A DNA stretch of 64,000 nucleotides from JAOABC01 sp041287495 (lineage in GTDB: Bacteria > Aquificota > Aquificia > Aquificales > Hydrogenothermaceae). The notes below the pieces were generated by a model that was not told the DNA's origin, did not search any database, and was given only the letters and a program-made list of their open reading frames with translations. Location of the stretch: NCBI GenBank assembly GCA_041287495.1, contig JBEULE010000033.1:4030-68029 (forward strand), read 5' to 3'. The translations under genes and the position numbers were made by a program. Shown here in pieces: positions 43,746-52,378 of the stretch (within the stretch, counting starts at the first letter, position 1; every line of letters starts with the position of its first letter).

Positions 43746-44519
43746 ATGCCGACAGTTGAAGAGAGGATAGATAGGTTAGAAAATCTTCTGGAAAATTTTA
43801 CAAATATGGTTGCAGTTGAGTTTAATAAAGCCTTCACAGCTATAACTAGAGTCTCTATGAGACTTGAAGAGATGGCAATCAGAATGGAAGAACAACATCA
43901 GAAATTTAGGCAGGAATTGAAAGAATCCCACGAAGCATTCAAGCAAGAGATAAGAGAATCCCACGAAGCATTCAAAGAAGAGATGAGAGAAACATTTGAT
44001 AAATGGGCTGAAGAGAGAAAGGAGAGAGATAAAAGATACGAAGAAGAGAAAAAAGAAATCCAGAGAGAGTGGAACAAAAGATGGGGAGAACTCTCTAATA
44101 AACTTGGAACGATAGTTGAAGATATAATTTTCCCGGCTACTGAACCTGTTTTAACATCTTACTTTAAATGTGAGTTAGACACCTTATCTATGAATGTTAA
44201 AAGAAAAAAAGGAAACTTAAAAGATGAGTTTGATGTTGTAGCTGTAAGCCAAGAAATAAAAACTGTTTTTTTAATTGAGGTAAAATCTACTCCAAAAGTA
44301 GAATATATAAATGAGTTTAAAGATAAAAAAGTGGAGAGATTTAAAAAACTTTTTACAGAATTTAATGACTATAAGTTAGTTTTAATATTTGCATCTCTGA
44401 GATTAGAAGATGATATAGTTAACTATCTTACAAAAAATGGTATATATGCGATGGCTTACAGAGAATGGGAATACATGGATATTTTAAATTTTGACAAATT
44501 AAATAAGGAGGTAGTTTAA
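43746..44519 (+). CDS. Coiled-coil protein with PD-(D/E)XK nuclease-like C-terminus (DUF3782-type)
   Basis: 257 residues. Residues 1-120 are a long, charged coiled coil including two copies of an 11-residue unit (ESHEAFKQEIR / ESHEAFKEEMR). The C-terminal half has a PD-(D/E)XK-like pattern: DEFDVVAVSQE, then FLIEVKST, where Asp and the ExK could be catalytic. This layout matches the DUF3782/DUF3782-related proteins common in Aquificales and cyanobacteria. Function unknown. The ribosome site is GGAGG. It ends immediately before the GTG of thiG, so the two are coupled, although no link to thiamine is known. Confidence 0.7.
   Translation: MPTVEERIDRLENLLENFTNMVAVEFNKAFTAITRVSMRLEEMAIRMEEQHQKFRQELKESHEAFKQEIRESHEAFKEEMRETFDKWAEERKERDKRYEEEKKEIQREWNKRWGELSNKLGTIVEDIIFPATEPVLTSYFKCELDTLSMNVKRKKGNLKDEFDVVAVSQEIKTVFLIEVKSTPKVEYINEFKDKKVERFKKLFTEFNDYKLVLIFASLRLEDDIVNYLTKNGIYAMAYREWEYMDILNFDKLNKEVV
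43922..43975 (+). repeat. Direct repeat inside the coiled-coil gene
   Basis: Two exact 21-base copies (43922-43942 and 43955-43975), each starting AGAATCCCACGAAG, spaced 33 bases apart. The 33-base period is 11 codons, matching an 11-residue coiled-coil repeat. It looks like a recent in-frame duplication. Confidence 0.85.
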
Positions 44520-45320
44520 GTGTTTGACTTAGAAGAATTTTTAAAGAATGACAAGCTTGTAATCGGTGGTAAAGAGTTTACATCAAGGCTTATTGTTGGT
44601 TCTGGAAAATACAAAGATTTTCAGCAGACAAAAGAGGCAACAGAAGCTTCCGGAGCCCAGATGATAACAGTTGCAGTTAGAAGAGTAAATATTACAGATC
44701 CAACAAAAGATAACCTTTTAAACTACATAGATACATCAAAGATAATGATACTTCCAAACACAGCTGGATGTTATACAGCAGAAGAAGCAGTTTTAACCGC
44801 AAAACTTGCAGCAGAAGCTTTAGGACACAAATTTGTAAAACTTGAAGTTATAGGAGACCAAAAAACATTATATCCAGATATGATAGAAACGTTAAAGGCA
44901 GCAGAGATACTCGTAAAAGAAGGATTTACAGTTTTACCATACATAACAGATGATCCTATAATGGCAAAAAGATTTGAAGATATAGGATGTGCTGCAGTTA
45001 TGCCTTTAGCTGCTCCTATTGGCTCTGGACTTGGATTGCAAAATCCTTACAATATACTTTTTATAAAAGAAGCAGTTAAGGTTCCGGTTATAGTTGATGC
45101 AGGAATAGGGACAGCTTCAGATGCGGCAGTTGTTATGGAGTTAGGAGTTGACGGAGTTTTAATGAACACTGCAATAGCTCAGGCAAAAGACCCAATAAAG
45201 ATGGCTGTAGCCATGAAACATGCGGTTATAGCTGGAAGACTTGCATATTTAGCAGGAAGAATACCCAAGAAAATGTATGCTTCAGCATCATCTCCTATGG
45301 AAGGTATAATTGGTAGATAA
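44520..45320 (+). CDS. thiG: Thiazole synthase
   Basis: Forms the thiazole phosphate of thiamine from deoxyxylulose phosphate, dehydroglycine or glycine and ThiS thiocarboxylate. 266 residues, TIM barrel. RLIVGSGKYKDFQQTKEATEASGAQMITVAVRR at the N-terminus, Schiff-base Lys in FVKLEVIGDQKTLYPD, and phosphate loop VDAGIGTASDAAVVMELGVDGVLMNTAIA. GTG start directly after the preceding stop, behind AAGGAGG. ThiS and ThiH/ThiO are not in the window. Confidence 0.95.
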   Translation: MFDLEEFLKNDKLVIGGKEFTSRLIVGSGKYKDFQQTKEATEASGAQMITVAVRRVNITDPTKDNLLNYIDTSKIMILPNTAGCYTAEEAVLTAKLAAEALGHKFVKLEVIGDQKTLYPDMIETLKAAEILVKEGFTVLPYITDDPIMAKRFEDIGCAAVMPLAAPIGSGLGLQNPYNILFIKEAVKVPVIVDAGIGTASDAAVVMELGVDGVLMNTAIAQAKDPIKMAVAMKHAVIAGRLAYLAGRIPKKMYASASSPMEGIIGR

Positions 45321-45344
45321 TGGTTTTTATATAGGATTTAAAGA

Positions 45345-46073
45345 GTGAAAACGGCAATTGTTATTCCGGCTCGTAGAGGTTCTACAAGGTTAAAAGATAA
45401 ACTACTTCTGAAAGTGAAAGATAAACCAGTTATTGCTTACACAGTAGAAAACTGTCTTAAAGTAAGAAATATAGATAGAGTTATAGTTGCCTGTGATGAT
45501 GATGAATTTAAAGAAGTACTAAAAGAATATCCTATTGATGTTATACTTACTCCATCAGACATTCAAAGTGGAAGTGATAGGATAGCTTATGTTATCAAAG
45601 ACCTTGATTATGATTTTATTGTCAATGTTCAAGCAGATGAGCCACTTTTAAATCCAGTAGATATAGAAAAAGTTGCAGTAGCTTTGAAAGACTATCCTAT
45701 CACGACCCTTGCATATCCTATAACAGAGGAAGAAGATTATCTAAATCCAAATGTAGTAAAGGTTGTCCTTGATAGAGAAAACTGTGGAATATACTTTTCA
45801 AGAAGCCCCATACCATTTTACAGAGATATAGATTTTAACACCCTGAAAAATCTAAAATATCCACTTAAACATATAGGTATATACGGATACAGAAAAGATG
45901 TACTGTTAAATTTTGCTTACTCAATGGAAAAATCACCAATCGAAGAGATAGAGAAGTTAGAACAGTTAAGACTCTTATATAACGGCTATAAAATAAAAAT
46001 ATTTATAGCATCAAAAGATACAATAGGAATAGATACAAAAGAAGATTTCGAAAGATTCTGTACACTCATCTAA
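45345..46073 (+). CDS. kdsB: CMP-KDO synthetase (3-deoxy-manno-octulosonate cytidylyltransferase)
   Basis: Activates KDO with CTP for lipopolysaccharide inner core, which indicates an outer membrane. 242 residues: IPARRGSTRLKDKLLLKV nucleotide motif, TPSDIQSGSDRIAYVI, FIVNVQADEPLLNP (metal Asp region), YFSRSPIPFYRD and KHIGIYGYRKDVLLNFAYS. Starts at GTG. Last gene before the pilus operon. Confidence 0.95.
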   Translation: MKTAIVIPARRGSTRLKDKLLLKVKDKPVIAYTVENCLKVRNIDRVIVACDDDEFKEVLKEYPIDVILTPSDIQSGSDRIAYVIKDLDYDFIVNVQADEPLLNPVDIEKVAVALKDYPITTLAYPITEEEDYLNPNVVKVVLDRENCGIYFSRSPIPFYRDIDFNTLKNLKYPLKHIGIYGYRKDVLLNFAYSMEKSPIEEIEKLEQLRLLYNGYKIKIFIASKDTIGIDTKEDFERFCTLI

Positions 46074-46078
46074 CCTTC

Positions 46079-46093
46079 CACGATTTTTTTACG
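46079..46093 (+). repeat. Left copy of a 15-bp inverted site flanking the pilus operon
   Basis: CACGATTTTTTTACG lies between kdsB and the small secreted protein gene. Its exact reverse complement is at 52841-52855, just after the last gene of the operon. Flanking bases are partly shared as well (ACCTT before each copy, read in the same orientation). It overlaps a possible -35 region (TTTACG, 18 bases before TATTAT at 46112-46117). Confidence 0.75.
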
Positions 46094-46130
46094 AAAAAGA
46101 TATATACTTTCTATTATTAAAGAGGAGGAA

Positions 46131-46418
46131 ATGAAGTTGAAAGTATTACTAATATCTTTTTCCATAATAATTGCTTTTTTTAGCACAGGGTATAGTATTG
46201 ATGAATTATATATAAAAGTTAAAGTAGAATCTGTTGATAAAGCATCAAATACTATACATGCGACTGGTTTAACTGGTCCATGTAAAGGTTATCATCTTAT
46301 TTTAAAATCACATAACTTAAAAGCTGAATTTGTAAGAGGAAAAGAAATTTTTGTACTTATTGATAGTAATACCTGCAAAAATAACGGTGTTTATGAATTG
46401 AAAGAGGTGTCACCATGA
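46131..46418 (+). CDS. Small secreted protein, first gene of the PilY1/minor pilin operon
   Basis: 95 residues with a signal peptide (VLLISFSIIIAFFSTGYS) and a short beta-rich mature domain with two cysteines (GPCKGYHL and SNTCKNNG) that could form one disulfide. I do not recognise the family. From ATG 46131 the GGAGG is only 2 bases away; TTG at 46137 has the optimal 8-base spacing and may be the real start. Overlaps pilY1 by 4 bases (ATGA), so a periplasmic accessory role for the adhesin is a fair guess. Confidence 0.65.
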   Translation: MKLKVLLISFSIIIAFFSTGYSIDELYIKVKVESVDKASNTIHATGLTGPCKGYHLILKSHNLKAEFVRGKEIFVLIDSNTCKNNGVYELKEVSP

Positions 46419-49400
46419 GGAAATTGAAAGTTTTAATATCTTTAATTGTTTTAGCTTTAACAAAATCTATAATAGCTGCTAATATGTCAGATTACTGTTA
46501 TACACCACCGTTTATGGGAACTTCTGTTGCTCCTAATGTATTATTGGTAGTTGATGTTAGTGGTTCAATGTCATGGTGTGCCTATAATCCTAGTAGTGAT
46601 AAAACTGGTTGTTGTACTTCCTCATCAGGATGTGGCTGGACATATAAAGGCACTGAGGAAGGATACTTTGATCCTACAAAAGTTTACAAATATCAATCAG
46701 GTGTCTGGGTAGAAACTACAGGAACACCTGCGAGCTGTCCAAAAAGTGCGTACGTATGTAATTGGTGGGAATGTTTTGATGCACTAGATAAGACAAAGTT
46801 ATACAGCGGTAGCTGTCTCAACTTTCTGTACATGACAAGGATAGATTTAGTAAGGTGGGCATTAACTGGGGGTAGTCTTGCAAGCTGTAATACTGGTGTG
46901 AACGTAAAAAATCCCAGTATAAAAAAGTGTGATCCTGAATCTTACCAAACACCTGGAGATCAGACTTCCTGTGACTCTTATGGGTGCGTGCTGGAAACAA
47001 ACTCAGGAGTACAGGTGAAAGTCCCTTGGAGCAGGATATATCAAGGTCTTCTCTTCCAACTTAAAAACCTGAGTCTAAAACCGAGAATTGGTGTTATGTT
47101 CTTCAGTGGCTACGGTGTGAGAAGTGAAGCGAGTGTTTATATAGGGGGCTTTAAAGCAAGTAACAACTACGATGTGTTAAACCCCTATAAGAATGTTATA
47201 ACGGCAATAAACACTGAGGATCCAGGCGGTGGGACACCGACGGCTCCAGCTCTGTGGGATACGTACAACTACTTTGCTCAACAGAATCCACAGTACGGAG
47301 GACTATCTCCACAGTCCGGAAGTGGTGGTAAGTGGAAGAATCCTATGTATCAGTGTTTTGACTTAAACAACGATGGACAATGTGAGGGTAGTGAGTTTCA
47401 GCTTGTTCCGTGTGCTAAAAACTTCGTAATACTCATGACTGATGGGCAGTGGAATATCGGAGGTCCACCTAATAATGTAACAGTTGCCTGCAGTATAGAT
47501 TACGGATTTGAGCAATATTCTGTAGATCCTGTAGTACCGGCTTACTGGCTTCACAAAAAAGGATTCACAAATTCTATAACGAATATATACTCTTATGTTG
47601 ATGCTATATATGGTATTGGTTTGTGGCTTAATGGAACAGGTGCAACATCTTTAAAAAATGTAGCTATGTATGGTTCTTTTGATAGAAGTAAACAGTGGCC
47701 TGATAGTTTATCTGATTATCCAAAGGCAACGTGTGGTCCAATTGATGATTGCTGTTCTTCTCCTAACTGTGGTAAAGGTTCTTCTTGTACAAATTTGCCA
47801 CCTTCCTCTCCTGATTGGGATAAAGATGGTAATGGTATTCCAGATACTTTCTTTGGAGCATCTGATGCAAAGGAAATTAAAGATAGTATGATGAATGCTA
47901 TACTTGACATATTGCGTCGGGCTTCCTCCGGATCCACAGTTGCAACACTTTCTACAAAAACAGCCATATCTTCCTTACTCGTTCAACCATACTTTTATCC
48001 ATCATATACAGATAGTAATGGTAATACCGTATCGTGGATTGGATTTTTAAGATCATTCTGGATTGATCCAAAAAATGATTCAAGAGAAGATACAAATCAG
48101 GATAAAGTTCTCAATTTAAATATAGATAACATCTTTCAAACATACTTTGACACAAGCTCAAATGAGACAAAAGCTGCCATCTTATCTGATTCTTCAACTT
48201 GTCAAACAACCGGAATAAAAAAGATTAATGAACTTTTACCGGTATTTAATAGTTCTTGCTGGCTTGCTACATGTGATCCATCAAGTAGAAAAATATATTT
48301 TTATTTTAATAGTGAAAAGTCTTTAACTGAATTTAACACCTCAAACTATGCACTTTTACAACCAATTTGGGATTATGTTGATGATGGTAATAATAACAAC
48401 TCTGTATCCCAAACAGTATCTCAATGTATAATCAGATACCTAAGAGGGGAAGACCTTTCAAACGATACTACATGTAAAACAGTATCTTATGTTTCAAGAA
48501 ATTTAAATGTAAACATTAAAGATTTTGGTTGCTCTTCTACTGATAACATTAAAAAGTGGAAACTTGGAGATATAATCTATTCAACGCCTTCTGTAGTAAG
48601 TAATGAGCCTCTTAGAACCTATCATTTGAAGTATGGAGATAACACTTATTATCAGTATATATCATCAAACAATTATAAAAACAGACCTTCTTATGTGATA
48701 GTTGGTGCCAATGATGGTATGTTACACTTCTTCCGGATGGGAACAATTATAGATCAATCTAATACAGATCAGAATAACCCGGTAAAACTTCAAAACTCTC
48801 CGACAGACACAGGTACAGATAAAATAGGTCAGGAAGAGTTTGCTTTTATTCCTAATAATGCTATACCATATTTACTATGGTATGGAAGTCAAAATTACTG
48901 TCATATTCCTATTGTTGACAGTAGAACATTGGTATTTGATGCTTCTATAAAGGGAAATTCAACGGATACTAAATCCCAATCTTCTTGGAGAACTATTCTT
49001 GTAGGTGCAATGGGTTTTGGTGGTAAAAGTATAACAATAGGTAATCAAATAATAGGTAATCAAACTTACAGCTCTTCTATTTTTGCATTGGATCTTACAG
49101 AATACTTAAATGGAACTGCCACTACTCCAACTGTATTGTGGGAGAAACCTTTACCAGATAATACTTTAACTTTATCTTTTCCATCTGTCATAAGGGTTGG
49201 AGATCCAAATCAAAATGGCGACTGGTATGTTGTTATTGGTAGTGGACCTTTAAATCCTAAACCTTCATCAAGTTCTGATTATACAAATTCACCCAAACTT
49301 TATTTCTTTAATCTAAGAGATGGAAGCCTAATTAAAATAATAAGTATAACTCTCCCAAATAATACTGTTGCAGCAGTGGCTGACACTATGCCGGTAGATG

Positions 49401-50320
49401 TTGATTATGACTATCAAGATGATGCTATATATTTTGGACTGTATGGATTACAAAAGCAGGGAAACAGTTGGAACAATTGGGGTAATTTTTATAGGTTGGT
49501 TATAAAAAATAAAACAATAACTAATTTACAAAACTCAGATATAACTTTAGCTGTTGATATGAGTAGTTTCAGCAATAATAATAATATTCCTCCGATTACT
49601 GCAGCTCCTACATTTACAAAAGATGAAAAAGGTAACCTTTGGGTGTTCTTTGGAACTGGAAGATATCTGACAGATAGCGATAAAACCCTTACTTATAATA
49701 ACTACTTTATAGGTTTTAAAGACCCCTGCTGGAATGGAAGTTGTTCAACTACTTTTACAAAATCTGACTTTATCGATACAACTAATGAAAATGTTACTGC
49801 AACTGTTACTGGGATAAAACAAATATGTATATGTGACACATCAGGATGTAGCAATAGAAATGTTGTTTATTATGCACAAGGTAACGAACCTCAGGAAGTA
49901 GATAAAGGATGGTATAAACAGCTTACAAATGAAGGGGTTATATCACAGGGAATGATCTTTGGATCTATATTGGACTTTCTTACTTTTGTTCCTCCACAAG
50001 ATATCTGTTCATTTGAAGGAAGCTCAAATCTGTATGCTCTCTATTATAAATCCGGAACTGCTTATCCTAATCCTGCTATTCTATCCCCATCTGCTGTAAC
50101 GGGAACTATAAATGTAGGCCAGACAGTTACAGTAAATCCAAAGATATCTCTCGGAACAGGAATCCCTCCACTTGGGAATCCTTTCCAAGTATCTGTAAGC
50201 CAGAACAATCCGAATCAATATGAAAAATTTATACAGCTTTCCACTGGTGTTATTTTAAGACAAAAACAACAACCGATTCCATCTTCAAAAGGTAGGTTTA
50301 AATTATGGATAGAAAAGTAA
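46415..50320 (+). CDS. pilY1: PilY1-like type IV pilus tip adhesin
   Basis: 1301 residues, exported (MRKLKVLISLIVLALTKSIIAA). A von Willebrand A-type region has the MIDAS signature DVSGS (Asp47, Ser49, Ser51) and later PGGGTPTAPALWDTYNYF and NFVILMTDGQWN. Many cysteines sit in the N-terminal half. Calcium-type loops are visible: DLNNDGQCEGSE (EF-hand spacing) and DWDKDGNGIPD. The C-terminal half is a PilC-type beta-propeller: LGDIIYSTPSVVSNEP, VIVGANDGMLHFF and VIGSGPLN. PilY1 sits at the pilus tip, binds surfaces and calcium, and affects retraction. Here it leads the minor pilin genes rather than following them. GC is visibly higher from about 46.7 to 47.5 kb. Confidence 0.9.
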   Translation: MRKLKVLISLIVLALTKSIIAANMSDYCYTPPFMGTSVAPNVLLVVDVSGSMSWCAYNPSSDKTGCCTSSSGCGWTYKGTEEGYFDPTKVYKYQSGVWVETTGTPASCPKSAYVCNWWECFDALDKTKLYSGSCLNFLYMTRIDLVRWALTGGSLASCNTGVNVKNPSIKKCDPESYQTPGDQTSCDSYGCVLETNSGVQVKVPWSRIYQGLLFQLKNLSLKPRIGVMFFSGYGVRSEASVYIGGFKASNNYDVLNPYKNVITAINTEDPGGGTPTAPALWDTYNYFAQQNPQYGGLSPQSGSGGKWKNPMYQCFDLNNDGQCEGSEFQLVPCAKNFVILMTDGQWNIGGPPNNVTVACSIDYGFEQYSVDPVVPAYWLHKKGFTNSITNIYSYVDAIYGIGLWLNGTGATSLKNVAMYGSFDRSKQWPDSLSDYPKATCGPIDDCCSSPNCGKGSSCTNLPPSSPDWDKDGNGIPDTFFGASDAKEIKDSMMNAILDILRRASSGSTVATLSTKTAISSLLVQPYFYPSYTDSNGNTVSWIGFLRSFWIDPKNDSREDTNQDKVLNLNIDNIFQTYFDTSSNETKAAILSDSSTCQTTGIKKINELLPVFNSSCWLATCDPSSRKIYFYFNSEKSLTEFNTSNYALLQPIWDYVDDGNNNNSVSQTVSQCIIRYLRGEDLSNDTTCKTVSYVSRNLNVNIKDFGCSSTDNIKKWKLGDIIYSTPSVVSNEPLRTYHLKYGDNTYYQYISSNNYKNRPSYVIVGANDGMLHFFRMGTIIDQSNTDQNNPVKLQNSPTDTGTDKIGQEEFAFIPNNAIPYLLWYGSQNYCHIPIVDSRTLVFDASIKGNSTDTKSQSSWRTILVGAMGFGGKSITIGNQIIGNQTYSSSIFALDLTEYLNGTATTPTVLWEKPLPDNTLTLSFPSVIRVGDPNQNGDWYVVIGSGPLNPKPSSSSDYTNSPKLYFFNLRDGSLIKIISITLPNNTVAAVADTMPVDVDYDYQDDAIYFGLYGLQKQGNSWNNWGNFYRLVIKNKTITNLQNSDITLAVDMSSFSNNNNIPPITAAPTFTKDEKGNLWVFFGTGRYLTDSDKTLTYNNYFIGFKDPCWNGSCSTTFTKSDFIDTTNENVTATVTGIKQICICDTSGCSNRNVVYYAQGNEPQEVDKGWYKQLTNEGVISQGMIFGSILDFLTFVPPQDICSFEGSSNLYALYYKSGTAYPNPAILSPSAVTGTINVGQTVTVNPKISLGTGIPPLGNPFQVSVSQNNPNQYEKFIQLSTGVILRQKQQPIPSSKGRFKLWIEK

Positions 50321-50790
50321 AGGCTTATACTATCTTTGAAATATTAGTAGCACTCATAATAGTTGGAATACTTATGACAATAGTTATCAGACCTATACTT
50401 ATATTTGTTGCAAAGCAGCGATTAAATCAAGCTACCAATATCGTAGTAGCTACACTCAACGAAACAAAAGCATACTCTATTATGAAAGATAATCTTATGG
50501 GAATACAAGCTGATCAAAATACGGGAATCATCCACCAATTTATAGATAAAAACAATAATTGTCAATATGATAACGGAGAGAACTATAGAGATATAAACCT
50601 CCCCACTAATATAATTTTTATGAGTGATATTTTCTTTCTGTTTGATAGAAGAGGATATCCTATTAATGCAATATGTGGTTTGGGACCTGGATCTGTTGTT
50701 TTAAAAAATAACTATGATATGTATAAAACTATCTGTGTGGATAGATACGGTAGAATAAGAGTTTTGGAAGGTAATGTATCATGCAACTAA
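50305..50790 (+). CDS. FimT/GspH-like minor pseudopilin
   Basis: 161 residues. Prepilin-type N-terminus MDRKVKAYTIFEILVALIIVGILM with Glu at +5, but the residue before the cleavage site is Ala (KA/YTIFE) instead of Gly. The globular part includes a Ca-type loop DKNNNCQYDNGE with EF-hand spacing, common in FimT/GspH proteins, and two C-terminal Cys. It would prime pilus assembly with the other minor pilins and PilY1. The start overlaps pilY1 by 16 bases. Confidence 0.8.
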   Translation: MDRKVKAYTIFEILVALIIVGILMTIVIRPILIFVAKQRLNQATNIVVATLNETKAYSIMKDNLMGIQADQNTGIIHQFIDKNNNCQYDNGENYRDINLPTNIIFMSDIFFLFDRRGYPINAICGLGPGSVVLKNNYDMYKTICVDRYGRIRVLEGNVSCN

Positions 50791-51449
50791 ATAAGAAAGA
50801 TGGATTTACACTGATAGAACTTTTAATAGCATCTTTGATCATTCTTTTCGTATCTCTTGGATTTTTGAGAGGGATAATTTTTTTTATGCAGTATAATATG
50901 CAAATAAAGATGAAAGACAAAGCAACAGAGATAAATAAAGCTTTTACAGAGTATTTTTACGCATTACCATATGATCAAATAAATCCAACCACTTACGCAA
51001 ATAACTGGGATTACTCAACTTGTACAATAACCTCTCAAAACTGTAGTTTTGAAAATTCCGATAGTGACTCTGATGGTATACCGGATTTTTATGACCCTTA
51101 TAATGGGAATAATGATACATTTTACTCAAGTCCCCTTTCCCTTTCAAATTATTTATCTATCCAACCTCAAAATAATACATCACAAAATAATACATCACAA
51201 ACTTGCAGTTGTACAATGTTTACGTTTAATTCTTGCCCTTCAGGTTTACCTAACTTATGTATAGCTTCGATAAAATCAGATATATCAAACTCTCAGATGA
51301 GAATATATACAGCCATAACTATAGCTAAGATAGCGAACACAACATTAGAATCTGGAAAAGCTATCGGTGTAACTACTTGGTATTTTGATCCTATAACAAA
51401 GAAATATAAATCTATAAGAAGTATAGTTTTTAGGGAGAATAACCAATGA
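50781..51449 (+). CDS. PilV-like minor pilin
   Basis: 222 residues. Canonical prepilin leader MQLNKKDG/FTLIELLIASLIILFVSLGFL. The globular part has a calcium-type loop (DSDSDGIPDFYDPYNG), a repeated Asn/Thr/Ser linker (QNNTSQNNTSQT) and clustered Cys (CSCTMFTFNSC). The loop resembles thrombospondin type 3 repeats and parallels one in PilY1, hinting at shared calcium dependence. Overlaps the preceding gene by 10 bases and pilW by 4. Confidence 0.82.
   Translation: MQLNKKDGFTLIELLIASLIILFVSLGFLRGIIFFMQYNMQIKMKDKATEINKAFTEYFYALPYDQINPTTYANNWDYSTCTITSQNCSFENSDSDSDGIPDFYDPYNGNNDTFYSSPLSLSNYLSIQPQNNTSQNNTSQTCSCTMFTFNSCPSGLPNLCIASIKSDISNSQMRIYTAITIAKIANTTLESGKAIGVTTWYFDPITKKYKSIRSIVFRENNQ
51168..51197 (+). 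repeat. Tandem 15-bp repeat in the PilV-like gene
   Basis: Two exact copies of CAAAATAATACATCA follow each other and encode QNNTS twice. The unit is 5 codons, so copy-number changes would stay in frame and alter only the linker length. Confidence 0.85.
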
Positions 51450-52378
51450 AAAATAAAAGAGGTTTTACTATAATTGAGCTATTAGTTGTAATGGCAATTT
51501 CTATGATTCTCGCCGGAGCAATGTATAGTTTTTATACTACAATAGTTAGTGAAAACTTAACCCGCTCTATAACTGCAAAAAAGCAGCAGGATGTATACAT
51601 ATATTTAAATCAGTTTATAAAAGATTTATCTACAATAGGCTTTGGAGTAGATATTGACAGATTAAAAATATCTGGAGGAAATACCTGTCCTCTCGATAGT
51701 ATAAATAATCCATTTTTAACAAGATGCAGTGACGGTAGTAACGATAAGTTTTATTTCATATCTCTTGCTTCAAGATCTGAATCAAATTCTGGCTGTTGGG
51801 GGTTTGTGGGTAATGATGGAAATATAAAGATGTCTGATATCGGTGTATCTAATTTTTTATCAAAACAGTGTACACCTGTAAAAGATAATTACCTATTTTT
51901 AAGCATATCAAAAGCAAATAAAGGTATTTTCTTATATGATCCAGCTTCTCCCGATACCACAAAGGCTAATAGTTATGTATTTTATATAGGTAATAAAACA
52001 TATCCGGATGACTTTATAGTCCAATACTATACCGATACTAATAATTTACCTTCCGAATGTGCTTCCGGAACGTATAATCTTGAGAGAAAAGTAGGAAATG
52101 ATGCGGCAGGTCCTATAGTATCCTGTGTATTAAACTTCCAAGTTAGATATGTTGATCTTAATGGTAATGTATCTACATCAATAACAGATATAAATAATCT
52201 AAATGCTATAAAAATATGTATGATACTTCAAGTTGGTGGAAGACAGAGAACACAGGAAACTCCACCTAATTATAGCTCAAATAGTGGATGTGGTAGTTTT
52301 AATTTTTCTAATTACGATTGGAGGTATTACAGATGGGCAGTAGTAGAACAGACAATACCACTATTAAACATAAGATAA
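51446..52378 (+). CDS. PilW-like minor pilin
   Basis: 310 residues. Leader MKNKRG/FTIIELLVVMAISMILAGAMYSFY, followed by a long alpha-spine (QQDVYIYLNQFIKDLSTIGFGVDIDRL) and a large C-terminal domain with six to eight Cys. The length and the ISRDLRxAG-like segment (FIKDLSTIGFG) are typical of PilW. It works at the pilus tip with PilV, PilX, FimT and PilY1. Overlaps pilV by 4 bases and PilX by 46 bases. Confidence 0.85.
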   Translation: MKNKRGFTIIELLVVMAISMILAGAMYSFYTTIVSENLTRSITAKKQQDVYIYLNQFIKDLSTIGFGVDIDRLKISGGNTCPLDSINNPFLTRCSDGSNDKFYFISLASRSESNSGCWGFVGNDGNIKMSDIGVSNFLSKQCTPVKDNYLFLSISKANKGIFLYDPASPDTTKANSYVFYIGNKTYPDDFIVQYYTDTNNLPSECASGTYNLERKVGNDAAGPIVSCVLNFQVRYVDLNGNVSTSITDINNLNAIKICMILQVGGRQRTQETPPNYSSNSGCGSFNFSNYDWRYYRWAVVEQTIPLLNIR

